Shown here: positions 51,067-59,823 of the stretch, in pieces
How the letters are laid out: each line of letters opens with the position of its first letter
Position numbering within the stretch: position 1 is the first letter of the stretch
NCBI RefSeq assembly: GCF_042695135.1
Contig: NZ_CP170547.1
Span: forward strand, 3,100,001 to 3,164,000
Direction of reading: 5' to 3'
DNA length: 64,000 nt
Source of the DNA: Epilithonimonas sp042695135
Lineage (GTDB): Bacteria > Bacteroidota > Bacteroidia > Flavobacteriales > Weeksellaceae
Notes under the pieces: generated by a model
What the model saw: only the letters and a program-made list of their open reading frames with translations
Told to the model about the DNA's origin: nothing
Databases searched by the model: none
Made by a program: the position numbers and the translations under genes

Positions 51067-52079
51067 TGATCCAGGAAAACGTTTCTTTAAAACCTTATAA
51101 TACTTTTGGCGTAGATGTTTCTGCAAGATATTTTGCGGAAGTCAATTCAGTGGAAGAACTCACGGAGACTCTCAAATTCTCAAACCCTCAAACTCCTGTT
51201 CTTTTTCTTGGCGGAGGAAGTAATTTGCTGCTGACTAAAGATTTTGATGGATTGATAATTCAACTTGGTTTAAAGGGAATCGGCGAAGAAATCATTAATG
51301 AAAATGAAGTTCTGGTAACTGCAAAAGCTGGCGAAAACTGGCATCAATTTGTAATGTTTTGTCTGGAGAAAAATTACGGAGGATTAGAAAATTTATCTTT
51401 GATCCCCGGAAATGTCGGCACTTCTCCGATGCAGAATATTGGCGCTTACGGAACCGAAATCAAAGATGTTTTTGAAAACTGTAAAGTTCTGAATTTGGAA
51501 ACGCTTGAACTTGAAACTTTTGATCTTAAAAGATGTCGATTTGGTTACAGAGATTCGATTTTCAAGCAGGAAGGAAAAGGGAAATATGTTATTTTGGAAG
51601 TTACTTTTAAATTAACAAGAAAAGACCATAAAATTGATGTTGAATACGGTGCAATCAAATCTGAATTGGAAAATCTAGGGATATTAAAACCAACAATTCA
51701 GGATGTTTCTAAAGCGGTTATTAATATCAGACAAAGCAAATTACCTGATCCCAAAGTGACCGGAAATGCCGGAAGTTTTTTTAAAAACCCCACAATTCCT
51801 TTAGTACAATTTGAAAATTTGAAGCAAAATTTTGAAAATATTCCGGGTTATCCAAACGGAGATTTTGTAAAAGTTCCCGCTGGCTGGCTGATAGAGCAAT
51901 CTGGTTGGAAAGGGAAACAAATCGGAAATGTTGCTTCTCATAAGTTACAGGCTTTAGTAATAATCAATGCAACCGGAAATGCAACCGGAAAAGAAATTTT
52001 TGATTTTTCTGCAATGATCATCGATTCTGTAAAAGAAAAATATGGAATAGAACTGGAGCGGGAAGTGAATATCATTTAG
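51066..52079 (+). CDS. murB: UDP-N-acetylmuramate dehydrogenase
   Basis: The 337-residue protein shows the FAD-binding MurB pattern: SLKPYNTFGVDVSARYF near 6, FLGGGSNLLLTKDFDG near 47, LSLIPGNVGTSPMQNIGAYG near 113 (the FAD-contact loop), RFGYRDSIFK near 158 (catalytic Arg), and the proton-donor Ser in GNAGSFFKNP near 233. It reduces the enolpyruvyl product of MurA to UDP-MurNAc using NADPH. The length fits the type I enzyme. It is coupled to the lipoprotein gene by a 1-bp overlap. Confidence 0.96.
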   Translation: MIQENVSLKPYNTFGVDVSARYFAEVNSVEELTETLKFSNPQTPVLFLGGGSNLLLTKDFDGLIIQLGLKGIGEEIINENEVLVTAKAGENWHQFVMFCLEKNYGGLENLSLIPGNVGTSPMQNIGAYGTEIKDVFENCKVLNLETLELETFDLKRCRFGYRDSIFKQEGKGKYVILEVTFKLTRKDHKIDVEYGAIKSELENLGILKPTIQDVSKAVINIRQSKLPDPKVTGNAGSFFKNPTIPLVQFENLKQNFENIPGYPNGDFVKVPAGWLIEQSGWKGKQIGNVASHKLQALVIINATGNATGKEIFDFSAMIIDSVKEKYGIELEREVNII

Positions 52080-52132
52080 AAAAAACAAATTTTTGGATGA
52101 TTGAATTTTAACAGCTAATAATCAAAATAGAT

Positions 52133-52684
52133 ATGGCAGATTTATCAGGAAAAGAATTCAAAAAACTCATCCAGAAACATATTGACAAAGTCAATTTTGT
52201 AAAAGTGATTCTCAAAGACGATTCATCTATATTTGGATTTATTGTGAAATATTCTGATGAGTTTGTAATGATTGAAGAAACTTATGATTTTTCATTAGCA
52301 GGGATCAAAATCGTTCCTTACGAAAGAGTAAAAAGCATTCGTCATAACAAGTTTGATAAAGTTTCTAAAATGATTTTTGCAGAAGAAGGTCTGATAAAAT
52401 TCAATCTCCAGATCATTGATAAAACATCCTTGAAGGATTTTGGATCACTTTTCAAATCTATCAAAAAACAAAATTTCCATTGTGCTGTAGAAAGCAGAAA
52501 AAAGAAAACCGGCTATTTTTCTATTGGTAAAATTCTGGAAATAACCGAAAAATCGGTGACAATCCAAAATTACGATGCAACCGGAAAAATCTGTAAAAAG
52601 CCGGATGAAATTGCCTTTAAAAACATAGAACTCATTAACTTTAATGATAATTATTCTAAGACTTTTAGAAAATATTTAAAATAA
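52133..52684 (+). CDS. Uncharacterised cytoplasmic protein, possibly with two Sm-like beta domains
   Basis: The 183-residue protein has no signal or membrane segment. Two stretches look alike in pattern: VKVILKDDSSIFGFIVKYSD (about 23-42) and GYFSIGKILEITEKSVTI (about 125-142), each with a strand-turn-strand layout typical of small Sm-like or SH3-like barrels. This is a visual judgement. It starts 53 bp after murB and lies 5 bp before the DsbA-like gene, so cotranscription with either is likely. No function is assigned. Confidence 0.65.
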   Translation: MADLSGKEFKKLIQKHIDKVNFVKVILKDDSSIFGFIVKYSDEFVMIEETYDFSLAGIKIVPYERVKSIRHNKFDKVSKMIFAEEGLIKFNLQIIDKTSLKDFGSLFKSIKKQNFHCAVESRKKKTGYFSIGKILEITEKSVTIQNYDATGKICKKPDEIAFKNIELINFNDNYSKTFRKYLK

Positions 52685-52689
52685 AAAAA

Positions 52690-53391
52690 ATGAAAGTAGA
52701 TATTTGGAGCGACATACGTTGTCCGTTTTGTTTTATTGGGAAGAAAAATTTTGAAAAAGCATTTCAGAAATTTGTTCAAAATGATAAAATTGAAATCAAT
52801 TGGCATTCTTTCCAACTCGACCCGAATATGAAAACCGACTTGACTAAAAATCATTACGAATATCTGTCCGAAGTCAAAGGTTTCCCGATGGCTCAAATTA
52901 TGCAAATGCACGAGAACCTCATCCAAGCAGGAAAAAATGCAGGCATTGGTTTTAATTTCGAAGAAGTAAAAGTTTCTAATTCTTTCAAAAGTCAAATATT
53001 GGTTCAATTAGCGAAAGAAAAAGGCAAGGTAAACGAAATGGAAGAACTTCTGTTTGAAGCATATTTCATCCTTGGAAAGAATATTGATGATGTTGAAGTT
53101 CTTTCCGAAATTGGAGAAAAATTGGGTTTCACAAAAGAGGAAATCCAAAATGCGGTTCAATCTATGGAATTAACAGAATTGGTAAATAATGATATCACAG
53201 AAGCTGCATCACTTGGAATCAACAGTGTTCCGTTTTTTGTTTTCAATAGAAAATATGCCATTTCCGGAGCGCAACCAACACATCTTTTCTCCGAAGTTCT
53301 GGAAAAAAGCTGGTCAGAGTTTGCTGAAAACGATTCAAAATTAAAAATAATCGAGGAAGGCGATTCTTGTGATCTTGACAGAAATTGTTAA
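52690..53391 (+). CDS. DsbA-family oxidoreductase (FrnE-like)
   Basis: The 233-residue protein starts with a thioredoxin-like strand and the site CPFC (IWSDIRCPFCFIGKKNFEKA, residues 5-24), then a helical insertion, and ends with the cis-Pro loop NSVPFFVFNRKYAISGAQ near 178. This is the FrnE branch of the DsbA superfamily, usually cytoplasmic, and indeed no signal peptide is seen. Members act as thiol oxidoreductases or isomerases under oxidative stress. proC follows after 16 bp. Confidence 0.9.
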   Translation: MKVDIWSDIRCPFCFIGKKNFEKAFQKFVQNDKIEINWHSFQLDPNMKTDLTKNHYEYLSEVKGFPMAQIMQMHENLIQAGKNAGIGFNFEEVKVSNSFKSQILVQLAKEKGKVNEMEELLFEAYFILGKNIDDVEVLSEIGEKLGFTKEEIQNAVQSMELTELVNNDITEAASLGINSVPFFVFNRKYAISGAQPTHLFSEVLEKSWSEFAENDSKLKIIEEGDSCDLDRNC

Positions 53392-53407
53392 AAATTAAAA
53401 CTAAATT

Positions 53408-54211
53408 ATGAAAATTGCTGTTTTAGGAGCAGGAAATATGGGAATTTCGTTTTCGAGGTCGTTCTTGAAATATGAATTGATAAAACCGCAAAATCTCCAC
53501 CTCATCACAAGAAGTGAAAATAAAAAAGCTAAACTGAAAGAATCTTTCCCTGATTCAGAAATTTCATCTTTTGATGAGATTACCACTTTGGAAGCAGATC
53601 TTATCATCATTGCCGTGAAACCTCAGGACTTTACTTTCGTAGCGGAAAATTTACCTTTCAAAATTGCTGAAAAATCTTTGGTTTTATCAATAATGGCTGG
53701 TATTTCTATTGAGAAAATTCAAAAACTTTTGGATCACCAGTTTGTTGTAAGAGCAATGCCGAACTCTCCTACTCTTCTGGGAATGGGAATTACTGGTTAT
53801 ACGGCCGCTAATGGAATTTCTTTTTCAGAACTAATGAATGTAGAAAGGTTATTAAATTCCACCGGACGTTCTGTTTACTTGGAAGACGAGAGTCTTTTGG
53901 ACGGTGTAACGGCACTTTCCGGAAGCGGACCAGCGTATTTCTACTACATCATCGATGCAATGATAAAAGCCGGAACGGAAATGGGAATCGATGAAAACCT
54001 GTCGAAACTTTTCGTAAAACAGACGATGCTGGGCGCCTATCATCTCATCAATAATTCTGATAAATCTTTGGAAGAACTTATAAAAGATGTCGCATCCAAA
54101 GGCGGAACAACAGAAGCTGCCCTAAAAACTTTTGATCAAAACGAATTAAAATCAATCCTGACAAAAGGAATTCTTGCCGCCGAAAATCGTGCTAAAGAAT
54201 TGAATAAATAA
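53408..54211 (+). CDS. proC: Pyrroline-5-carboxylate reductase
   Basis: The 267-residue protein has the N-terminal NAD(P)-binding motif AVLGAGNMGISF (residues 4-15), VKPQDF near 70, VRAMPNSPTLLGMG near 117, and the family signature ALSGSGPAYFYYIIDAMIKA near 160. It reduces pyrroline-5-carboxylate to proline, the last step of proline synthesis. A strong bidirectional terminator follows 2 bp after the stop. Confidence 0.96.
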   Translation: MKIAVLGAGNMGISFSRSFLKYELIKPQNLHLITRSENKKAKLKESFPDSEISSFDEITTLEADLIIIAVKPQDFTFVAENLPFKIAEKSLVLSIMAGISIEKIQKLLDHQFVVRAMPNSPTLLGMGITGYTAANGISFSELMNVERLLNSTGRSVYLEDESLLDGVTALSGSGPAYFYYIIDAMIKAGTEMGIDENLSKLFVKQTMLGAYHLINNSDKSLEELIKDVASKGGTTEAALKTFDQNELKSILTKGILAAENRAKELNK

Positions 54212-54213
54212 CA

Positions 54214-54240
54214 AAAAAGCAGGAAATCATCCTGCTTTTT
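54214..54240. terminator. Bidirectional terminator between proC and the convergent gene
   Basis: A 10-bp perfect stem (AAAAAGCAGG and CCTGCTTTTT) with a 7-nt loop has A- and T-tracts on both sides and serves both converging genes. Confidence 0.9.
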
Positions 54241-54807
54241 CTATGTTCTCACCATTGGTATCTGTAAGTTGGCCGGGCGGTTTTCTTCGGTATCAAATCC
54301 TCTTCCATCAACATTTCTTGCGCCCCAAAACATCATATCATTATAAAGATAAATGAGATCATATTCTTTGAAAATATCACCTTCTCTAAGACCAAACGGA
54401 ACAAATATTTTTTTCAGAATACTTTGTGATTTTCCGGTTTCCCAATGCTTAAAACCATCTTTTGCAAGGTTATTTAAAAGATCTGTAAAATCCTGAATCA
54501 AAGGTGTGACTTCATAAGCTTCATCTGCTGTGAAATCCACTTTTTGAGTGCAATCTGCAATCGGATGATCTCCTTTCCACTCAACTTTTCCTTTTAACAC
54601 AAGTTTCACGACAGGGATTTTTCCATAAGCATCTGCAAAGTTGATGATTTCCAATTGGAATTGATCTTCCGGCAAATAGGAAAATTCTCTCTTCAAATAG
54701 AAAGGTTTCAAAGTTCCGTCTTCATTTTTGAATGCGCTTGGGCGTACTTCCACAGCAATACTTTTCCAATTGCCCAATGCTTTTTGTTTTATTTCTTGTA
54801 ATGACAT
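54241..54807 (-). CDS. Uncharacterised protein
   Basis: The 188-residue protein has no signal peptide or membrane segment. The N-terminal phrase QKALGNWKSIAVEVRPS, the alternating strands after it, and a C-terminal FGLREGDIFKEYDLIYLYND region suggest a beta-rich fold with a calycin or lipocalin feel, which I cannot confirm. Its start overlaps the stop of the DUF1304-like gene by 1 bp (TAATG), so the two proteins are coupled. No function is proposed. Confidence 0.7.
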   Translation of the reverse strand: MSLQEIKQKALGNWKSIAVEVRPSAFKNEDGTLKPFYLKREFSYLPEDQFQLEIINFADAYGKIPVVKLVLKGKVEWKGDHPIADCTQKVDFTADEAYEVTPLIQDFTDLLNNLAKDGFKHWETGKSQSILKKIFVPFGLREGDIFKEYDLIYLYNDMMFWGARNVDGRGFDTEENRPANLQIPMVRT

Positions 54808-55244
54808 TATTTTGAAGAATTTTGATATAAAGGATATATTTTAACAAACGTAATAGCAGCAGGAACAGCCTGTAAAAATGCCAACAAATAAGCTTTGGAA
54901 GTAATTGCCAGAACCAAACCTGCACCACTTGCAGCAAAGCAAACCAATAATATCAAAGCGTAACCGACACTTATATTTTTCTTCAGTTGAGATAAACCGA
55001 TGATACCCCCGATTGCAAAAAATAAATTATAAAAACCTTGATTGATAAAGAGTTTTTTAAGTACCAAAGCGTGCATTTCGTAACTTAAATCTGCAGGCGG
55101 ATTATGAAACCAATCCAGCAGAAGATTGTGTACGAAAGGCTGCATCCAGAAGATGGCTTCCAGAATAAAAAAGAGTAAAAAATCGATGAGCACAAAAATC
55201 AACAAGGCTTTTGTGAATTGGTTCAGGATTAAATTATCATTCAT
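54807..55244 (-). CDS. DUF1304-like membrane protein
   Basis: The start at 55244 (145 residues, MNDNLILNQF) is chosen because a -7 box at 55268-55275 lies inside the longer frame from 55289. Four predicted helices carry the DUF1304 pattern: an EAIFWMQPFVHNLL segment near residue 30, LFINQGFYNLFFAIGGIIGL near 64, and a last helix AYLLAFLQAVPAAITFV. It is an inner-membrane protein of unknown role. The divergent HxlR regulator suggests that the pair responds to a small-molecule stress. Confidence 0.75.
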   Translation of the reverse strand: MNDNLILNQFTKALLIFVLIDFLLFFILEAIFWMQPFVHNLLLDWFHNPPADLSYEMHALVLKKLFINQGFYNLFFAIGGIIGLSQLKKNISVGYALILLVCFAASGAGLVLAITSKAYLLAFLQAVPAAITFVKIYPLYQNSSK

Positions 55245-55267
55245 GTTTTTTTGAGTTTTATTAAAAG

Positions 55268-55275
55268 CAAAATTA
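55268..55275 (-). promoter_or_regulatory. -7 promoter box of the DUF1304-like gene
   Basis: TAATTTTG on the minus strand fits TAnnTTTG, 24 nt upstream of the ATG at 55244, and rules out the upstream ATG at 55289. Confidence 0.6.
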
Positions 55276-55338
55276 TTACATTTGTCCATTAATCAATCCT
55301 AATCCGTATTTTATTACTTAGTACATTTTTATAGACTA

Positions 55339-55680
55339 ATGGAAGCTAAAAGAAAAAATAAAGATTTTAATCCTAATAATTGTCCTGTAACTCATTTTTA
55401 TAATAAAGTGGGAGGCAAATGGAAAACCGTCATCTTGTATGCAATCGGTAAAAATGTGAATAGATTTGGAATGATGCAAAAATCTATGCCGATGATCAGT
55501 AAGCAAATGTTGGTCAATCAATTAAGGGAATTGGAAGAAGACCAGATTATCGGAAGAACAATCTACGCAGAAATCCCGCCTCGTGTGGAATATCATTTGA
55601 CCGAATATGGCGAGTCTTTTATGCTGATACTTTACAACATTCAGGATTGGGGATTGAAAGATATGGCGGCTAAAAATTAG
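55339..55680 (+). CDS. HxlR-family transcriptional regulator
   Basis: The 113-residue protein is a winged helix of the HxlR type: CPVTHFYNKVGGKWKTVILY (15-34), the recognition helix MISKQMLVNQLRELEE, and the wing EIPPRVEYHLTEYGESF. HxlR proteins often respond to aldehydes, quinones or disulfide stress through the N-terminal Cys; a Cys is present here at about residue 15. It is divergent from the DUF1304-like gene across a 94-bp spacer, its likely target. A near-consensus -7 box (TACATTTT, 55322-55329) lies just before the start. Its 3' end overlaps the VanZ-like gene by 11 bp. Confidence 0.88.
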   Translation: MEAKRKNKDFNPNNCPVTHFYNKVGGKWKTVILYAIGKNVNRFGMMQKSMPMISKQMLVNQLRELEEDQIIGRTIYAEIPPRVEYHLTEYGESFMLILYNIQDWGLKDMAAKN

Positions 55681-56080
55681 ACTGGAAAAAAAATTTATAA
55701 ATCCAAAATCCAATTGCAACGCCAACGGTATTCAGAATAATATCATCAATATCGAACACGCCGAGTCTTGTAAAATACTGGAGACTTTCTATCACAATTA
55801 TCGTGGAAACAAAATTGATGATCAAAGTTTTAAAATCATTGAGTTTTGGAAAAACAATTCCAAGAAATCCAAAAGGAGTAAACATGATTATATTCCCTAA
55901 AACATTAATGATGATTGTTTTCCACAGAATTGTTTGTCTTACAAAATTAAAGGTCGAGATCATCGGCATTAATCTTACAATATTAATATCATACCGGCTT
56001 CTCCCGAATCCGAAAAACATCAGATACAAAAGAAAAGCTGTATAAAACGGAATCGTAATTTTATAAAACTTATGGAACAT
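55670..56080 (-). CDS. VanZ-like membrane protein
   Basis: The ATG at 56080 (136 residues, MFHKFYKITIPFYTAF) is chosen over a TTG at 56110 because a TAnnTTTG box lies between them. The protein has four helices and the VanZ features: a polar turn INVLGNIIMFTPFGFLGIVF near 57, and SLQYFTRLGVFDIDDIILN near 100, where the acidic cluster is typical. VanZ-like proteins give low-level teicoplanin resistance in enterococci; in Bacteroidota their role is unknown. It converges on and overlaps hxlR by 11 bp. Confidence 0.88.
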   Translation of the reverse strand: MFHKFYKITIPFYTAFLLYLMFFGFGRSRYDINIVRLMPMISTFNFVRQTILWKTIIINVLGNIIMFTPFGFLGIVFPKLNDFKTLIINFVSTIIVIESLQYFTRLGVFDIDDIILNTVGVAIGFWIYKFFFQSNF

Positions 56081-56085
56081 CTCTG

Positions 56086-56093
56086 CAAAAATA
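56086..56093 (-). promoter_or_regulatory. -7 promoter box of the VanZ-like gene
   Basis: TATTTTTG on the minus strand fits TAnnTTTG and is followed by CAGAG and the ATG at 56080. Confidence 0.6.
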
Positions 56094-56112
56094 CAGATTC
56101 CTGAGTTCAAAA

Positions 56113-57090
56113 TTATTGTTGCTGCTGTTGTTGCTGAATTTCCAAAAATCTACGGTAAGAATTGTTATCTAATGTCTGCTCTATCACTTTTGGATTTTCC
56201 CTCACGTACATCGGCACAATTGGTAGACTGGTTTTTTCTTTGGTATTTTCATTAGTAATAATCACAGAAACGCTGAGAATATGATTGGAAGGGCCTTTGT
56301 AAGTCCCTTTCACTGGCGTACAATCGTTGAAATCTCTTCCAACCGCAATTTTGATATGACGGTCGCTCACCCAGCAATTATTTGTCGGGTCATTTCCCAA
56401 CCAGCCATAACCAGGAATATAAACCTCTACCCAGGCGTGTGTTGCCCCTTCACCTCTAAGTTCCTGATTACTAGGACTTATGTAACCACTCACATATCTT
56501 GACGGAACGCCTAACATCCTCAACATTGCTAGAAGTAAGTGTGCAAAATCCTGACAGACACCCGCTTTCAGTTTCCAGATCTCGTCAATCTCGGTTTCGT
56601 AATCTGTAACGCCTTGTTTGTATGAAAAATTCTCATAAATGTAAGTGGAAAGTTCTGTCGTGGTTTCCATAACAGATAATTCTGATTTTGCAATATTTTT
56701 AACCGCGGCGAAAATCTCTTCCTTGCTTTCAATTGTTTCCTGGCGGACAAAATCGACGTAGGGAAAAACATGGCTTTGCGCCTTCACATCTTCCCATTGT
56801 GCTTTGACATCGATATCAATAATTGGCAACTCTATCGGATAAGTTTCCACAACCAATTCTGATTTGATTTCCAAAAAATTATGGGGTTCTACAATGGTAA
56901 AAACGCCGACTTTATTGGTGAAAAAATCAAAATAAAAATCAAGTTTAACATTTGGGAAAAGACTTAATTTCTGACTTATGACGTCTTGAAAATCATTACT
57001 CAAAGGCGATAATATAATTTGATTCGCACTATCTGTCACAGGCGATGGATATTGGTATTTTGTAATATGTAAAACGTTGAAAACTGGCAT
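56113..57090 (-). CDS. Transglutaminase-like cysteine protease family protein
   Basis: The 325-residue protein has an N-terminal beta domain (transglutaminase N-terminal type; LHITKYQYPSPVTDSANQI) and a transglutaminase core. The catalytic Cys is in AGVCQDFAHLLLAMLRMLG (about 182), the His in ATHAWVEVYIPGYGW (about 217), and Asp in NDPTNNC (about 234). No signal peptide is seen. The C-terminus is seven consecutive Gln. It is downstream of the alpha-E and circularly permuted ATP-grasp genes, a trio conserved across many bacteria. The joint function is unsettled; amide bond formation and cleavage on a peptide product is a reasonable guess. Confidence 0.92.
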   Translation of the reverse strand: MPVFNVLHITKYQYPSPVTDSANQIILSPLSNDFQDVISQKLSLFPNVKLDFYFDFFTNKVGVFTIVEPHNFLEIKSELVVETYPIELPIIDIDVKAQWEDVKAQSHVFPYVDFVRQETIESKEEIFAAVKNIAKSELSVMETTTELSTYIYENFSYKQGVTDYETEIDEIWKLKAGVCQDFAHLLLAMLRMLGVPSRYVSGYISPSNQELRGEGATHAWVEVYIPGYGWLGNDPTNNCWVSDRHIKIAVGRDFNDCTPVKGTYKGPSNHILSVSVIITNENTKEKTSLPIVPMYVRENPKVIEQTLDNNSYRRFLEIQQQQQQQ

Positions 57091-57150
57091 AATATTGAGT
57101 TGAGAGTTTGAGGGTTTGAGAGTTTTTTAAAATTAAACTGTAACAGTTTT

Positions 57151-58080
57151 TCAGATTTTCAGAACCAATCCGAAAAAACTTTGATTAAAAATATTGACGA
57201 CTTCATAGACGTCAGATTCTATCTTGGAAAGAAACTGCATTTTTTCTTCTCTGCTTCTGGGATGTCTGGTGAACTGGACATTGGCAATACATTTTCCAAT
57301 GAAAAATTCTACTGATTCATCTTTTTCCTCGGCATTGCTGTTGGCTTGCAGATGTTTGGCAAATTTTTCTATTTCCTGAAGACAATAGGCTATAGAATTC
57401 GGGAATAAAGGTTCATAGATGATCTGATAAAAAATCCGTTCCTTTTCCATTGTCCCAAGATTATTCCGAAGATAAAAATCATATCCGCTCACAGAACTCA
57501 GAAAGTATCGCCAACTGGAATAATCATTATCCAAAAGATCTTCGCCATAAAGAAGCCATTGTTTCCTGATAAGATTGATACAATTCAGAATTCTTTCCAC
57601 ATATTTTCCCAACTCTATAAAACAGTAGCCAAAATCTCTTGCTACAGAATTATCGATTACGCCATAATAGACCATTGCCTGTTTTACCAAAGCGTCGAAA
57701 ACACTGATCGGGTCTCCATATTTTGCCTGACGGATCAGACTTTTGTCTTTCATCTGATGGTGAAAATCATTAAGACATTGCCAGACATCCTTGTTGATAT
57801 GATCCTGCGCACTTCTGGCATTTTCCCGCGCTCTGAAGATATTATTGGCGATAGAAGAATCATTTTCGATATCAAAAAGTGCTTTGGAAAGCAGGTTTCC
57901 AAAACTATGATCATCATCCTCTACTTTGATCTGATATTCATCACAAAAATTCTCCCAGCTCTCTGTGGAAGCACCGTCCTGATAGGCTATATATCGGGTA
58001 TGGAAAACTTTGATCTGAAAATTGGACCGTTCCATGTAACGGCTCATCCAGAAGATATTCTCTGCAACTCTACTTAACAT
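57151..58080 (-). CDS. Alpha-E domain protein (DUF403)
   Basis: The 309-residue all-helical protein starts MLSRVAENIFWMSRYMERSN, the hallmark N-terminus of the alpha-E family, and keeps FRARENARSAQDHI near 82 and TRHPRSREEKMQFL near 277. The family has no known enzymatic activity. It is nearly always next to a circularly permuted ATP-grasp protein and a transglutaminase, as here, and may be a scaffold or partner of the ligase. The gene is 56 bp downstream of the ATP-grasp gene and 60 bp upstream of the transglutaminase gene. Confidence 0.92.
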   Translation of the reverse strand: MLSRVAENIFWMSRYMERSNFQIKVFHTRYIAYQDGASTESWENFCDEYQIKVEDDDHSFGNLLSKALFDIENDSSIANNIFRARENARSAQDHINKDVWQCLNDFHHQMKDKSLIRQAKYGDPISVFDALVKQAMVYYGVIDNSVARDFGYCFIELGKYVERILNCINLIRKQWLLYGEDLLDNDYSSWRYFLSSVSGYDFYLRNNLGTMEKERIFYQIIYEPLFPNSIAYCLQEIEKFAKHLQANSNAEEKDESVEFFIGKCIANVQFTRHPRSREEKMQFLSKIESDVYEVVNIFNQSFFGLVLKI

Positions 58081-58136
58081 TTTGTCTTAGTTTTTGGTTG
58101 ATGGTTTTTGGTTTTTAGATTTTTCATCATTTATAA

Positions 58137-59579
58137 TTAGTCCACTACCCAGGTATCTTTGCTTCCGCCACCCTGTGAAGAATTCACGACAATGGAACCT
58201 TCTTTCATTGCTACTCTTGTCAAACCACCCGGAACGATATCAATTCCGTCTGGTCCGTACAAAGCAAAAGGACGCAGATCTACTCTTCTCGGCTGCAAAA
58301 CGCCATTGATATAACAAGGCGAAGTTGATAATTTGATAATAGGCTGAGCTATATAATTCCTAGGATTTTGGTTGATCTGTTTGGTAAATTCTGCAATTTC
58401 TTCATCGGTTGCCACATCGCCAATAAGCATTCCATAACCGCCACTTTCGTTGGTTTTTTTGACTACCATTTTATTCATATTATCGATGGTGAATTTTCTC
58501 TCATCCATATTTTCCATCCGGTAAGTCGGGACGCTTTTCAGAATAGGTTCTTCGCCAAGATAATAGCGGATCATATCCGGAACGTAAGAATAAATAGCTT
58601 TATCGTCTGCTACACCATTTCCCATTGCGTTTGTAATAATTACGTTTCCCTTTCTATATGCGTGATACAAACCCGGCACACCCAAAACACTCGTTTTATG
58701 AAAGACCAGCGGATCCAGAAACTCATCATCAACCCGACGATAGATCACATCCACTTTTTTGAGACCTTTGGTTGTTTTCATATAAACCATATGATTCTGA
58801 ATCACAAGGTCGCGACCTTCCACCAACTCGATTCCCATTAATCTTGCAAGCGTTGTATGTTCAAAATAAGCTGAATTATAAATCCCCGGTGTGAGAAGAA
58901 CTACATTAGGTTTTGCACTAATTTGTCTTCCGAGGGATAAAAGATTTTTAATGAGCAGATCAGGATAAGTATTGACTTGTTTTACTTTGATGTTCGGTAA
59001 AATATTGGGGAAAAGACGGTAACTCATTTTGCGGTTTTCCAGCATATAACTTACACCAGAGGGCGTTCGCAGATTGTCTTCCAAAACATAATAACTCCCG
59101 TCGTGATCCCTGATAAGATCGATTCCGCTGATGTGCGTATAAATATCAAACGGAACATCCACATTGATCATTTCCCGAAGATAATTGGGACAACTATATA
59201 TCAAAGACGAAGGAATGATCTCATCTTTCAAAATGAATTGCTGATGATAGACATCTTTCAAAAAGATGTTTAGCGCTTTCAACCGTTGCTTGATTCCTTT
59301 TTCTATAAAATCCCATTCTGCAGACTGAATAATTCTCGGAACAATATCGAAAGGGAATATTTTCTCGATCCCTTCTCCATCATTATAAACGGTGAAAGTG
59401 ATGCCTTGGGTCATAAAAAGTTTTTTGGCCAGTTCACTTTTCTGATCCATTTCCCAAATACCCAGTTTCTCAAAAGAACTAATGAATTCCTGATAATGAT
59501 TTCTGACAAACTGATCGGACATCATCTCATCAAAAACATTTTCCAAAGGTCGATAATGATTCAGTAAATCTCCAGTCAT
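58137..59579 (-). CDS. Circularly permuted type 2 ATP-grasp protein
   Basis: The 480-residue protein matches the family throughout: FVRNHYQEFISSFEKLGI (about 24), DLIRDHDGSYYVLEDNLRTP (about 153; Asn-Leu-Arg-x-Pro), RVDDEFLDP (about 281), NAMGNGVADDK (about 318), and KKTNESGGYGMLIG (about 376), a glycine-rich ATP loop. ATP-grasp chemistry makes an acyl-phosphate and ligates an amine. As first gene of the trio it presumably supplies the ligase step whose product the transglutaminase-like enzyme processes. Substrate unknown. Confidence 0.93.
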   Translation of the reverse strand: MTGDLLNHYRPLENVFDEMMSDQFVRNHYQEFISSFEKLGIWEMDQKSELAKKLFMTQGITFTVYNDGEGIEKIFPFDIVPRIIQSAEWDFIEKGIKQRLKALNIFLKDVYHQQFILKDEIIPSSLIYSCPNYLREMINVDVPFDIYTHISGIDLIRDHDGSYYVLEDNLRTPSGVSYMLENRKMSYRLFPNILPNIKVKQVNTYPDLLIKNLLSLGRQISAKPNVVLLTPGIYNSAYFEHTTLARLMGIELVEGRDLVIQNHMVYMKTTKGLKKVDVIYRRVDDEFLDPLVFHKTSVLGVPGLYHAYRKGNVIITNAMGNGVADDKAIYSYVPDMIRYYLGEEPILKSVPTYRMENMDERKFTIDNMNKMVVKKTNESGGYGMLIGDVATDEEIAEFTKQINQNPRNYIAQPIIKLSTSPCYINGVLQPRRVDLRPFALYGPDGIDIVPGGLTRVAMKEGSIVVNSSQGGGSKDTWVVD

Positions 59580-59823
59580 ACATTAGTTTTTAAATTATTA
59601 GAACTAATATATAAATTTATAAGGGTATAATCATAATTATTTATATTATTTTTAATTAATACCCTATAAATATTATGGCATATTATTAATTTTTATGAAA
59701 ATAAATACAAGCAATACTATTTTACTCAGGAAATATTACTGAAAAATTTTATCACAACTATTCAAATATCTCTTGATAATGGTCTTAATTTTTCATATAT
59801 TCGTTTAGAGATAACACCAGCCG
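59580..59823. other. 244-bp divergent spacer before the RelA/SpoT gene
   Basis: AT-rich spacer between divergent genes. It contains inverted repeats ATTAGTT/AACTAAT (59582-59608) and AGGGTAT/ATACCCT (59622-59665, 30-bp spacer). They could be operators for either gene but may be chance in such AT-rich sequence. Confidence 0.4.

Noticed and set aside
56081..56110. TTG start for the VanZ-like protein at 56110
   Set aside because: A -7 box occupies 56086-56093, and the ATG at 56080 starts a normal membrane-protein N-terminus.
59582..59665. Inverted repeats in the spacer before the RelA/SpoT gene as firm operators
   Set aside because: Arms of 7 bp separated by 13 and 30 bp in very AT-rich DNA can arise by chance, so I list them only within the spacer entry.
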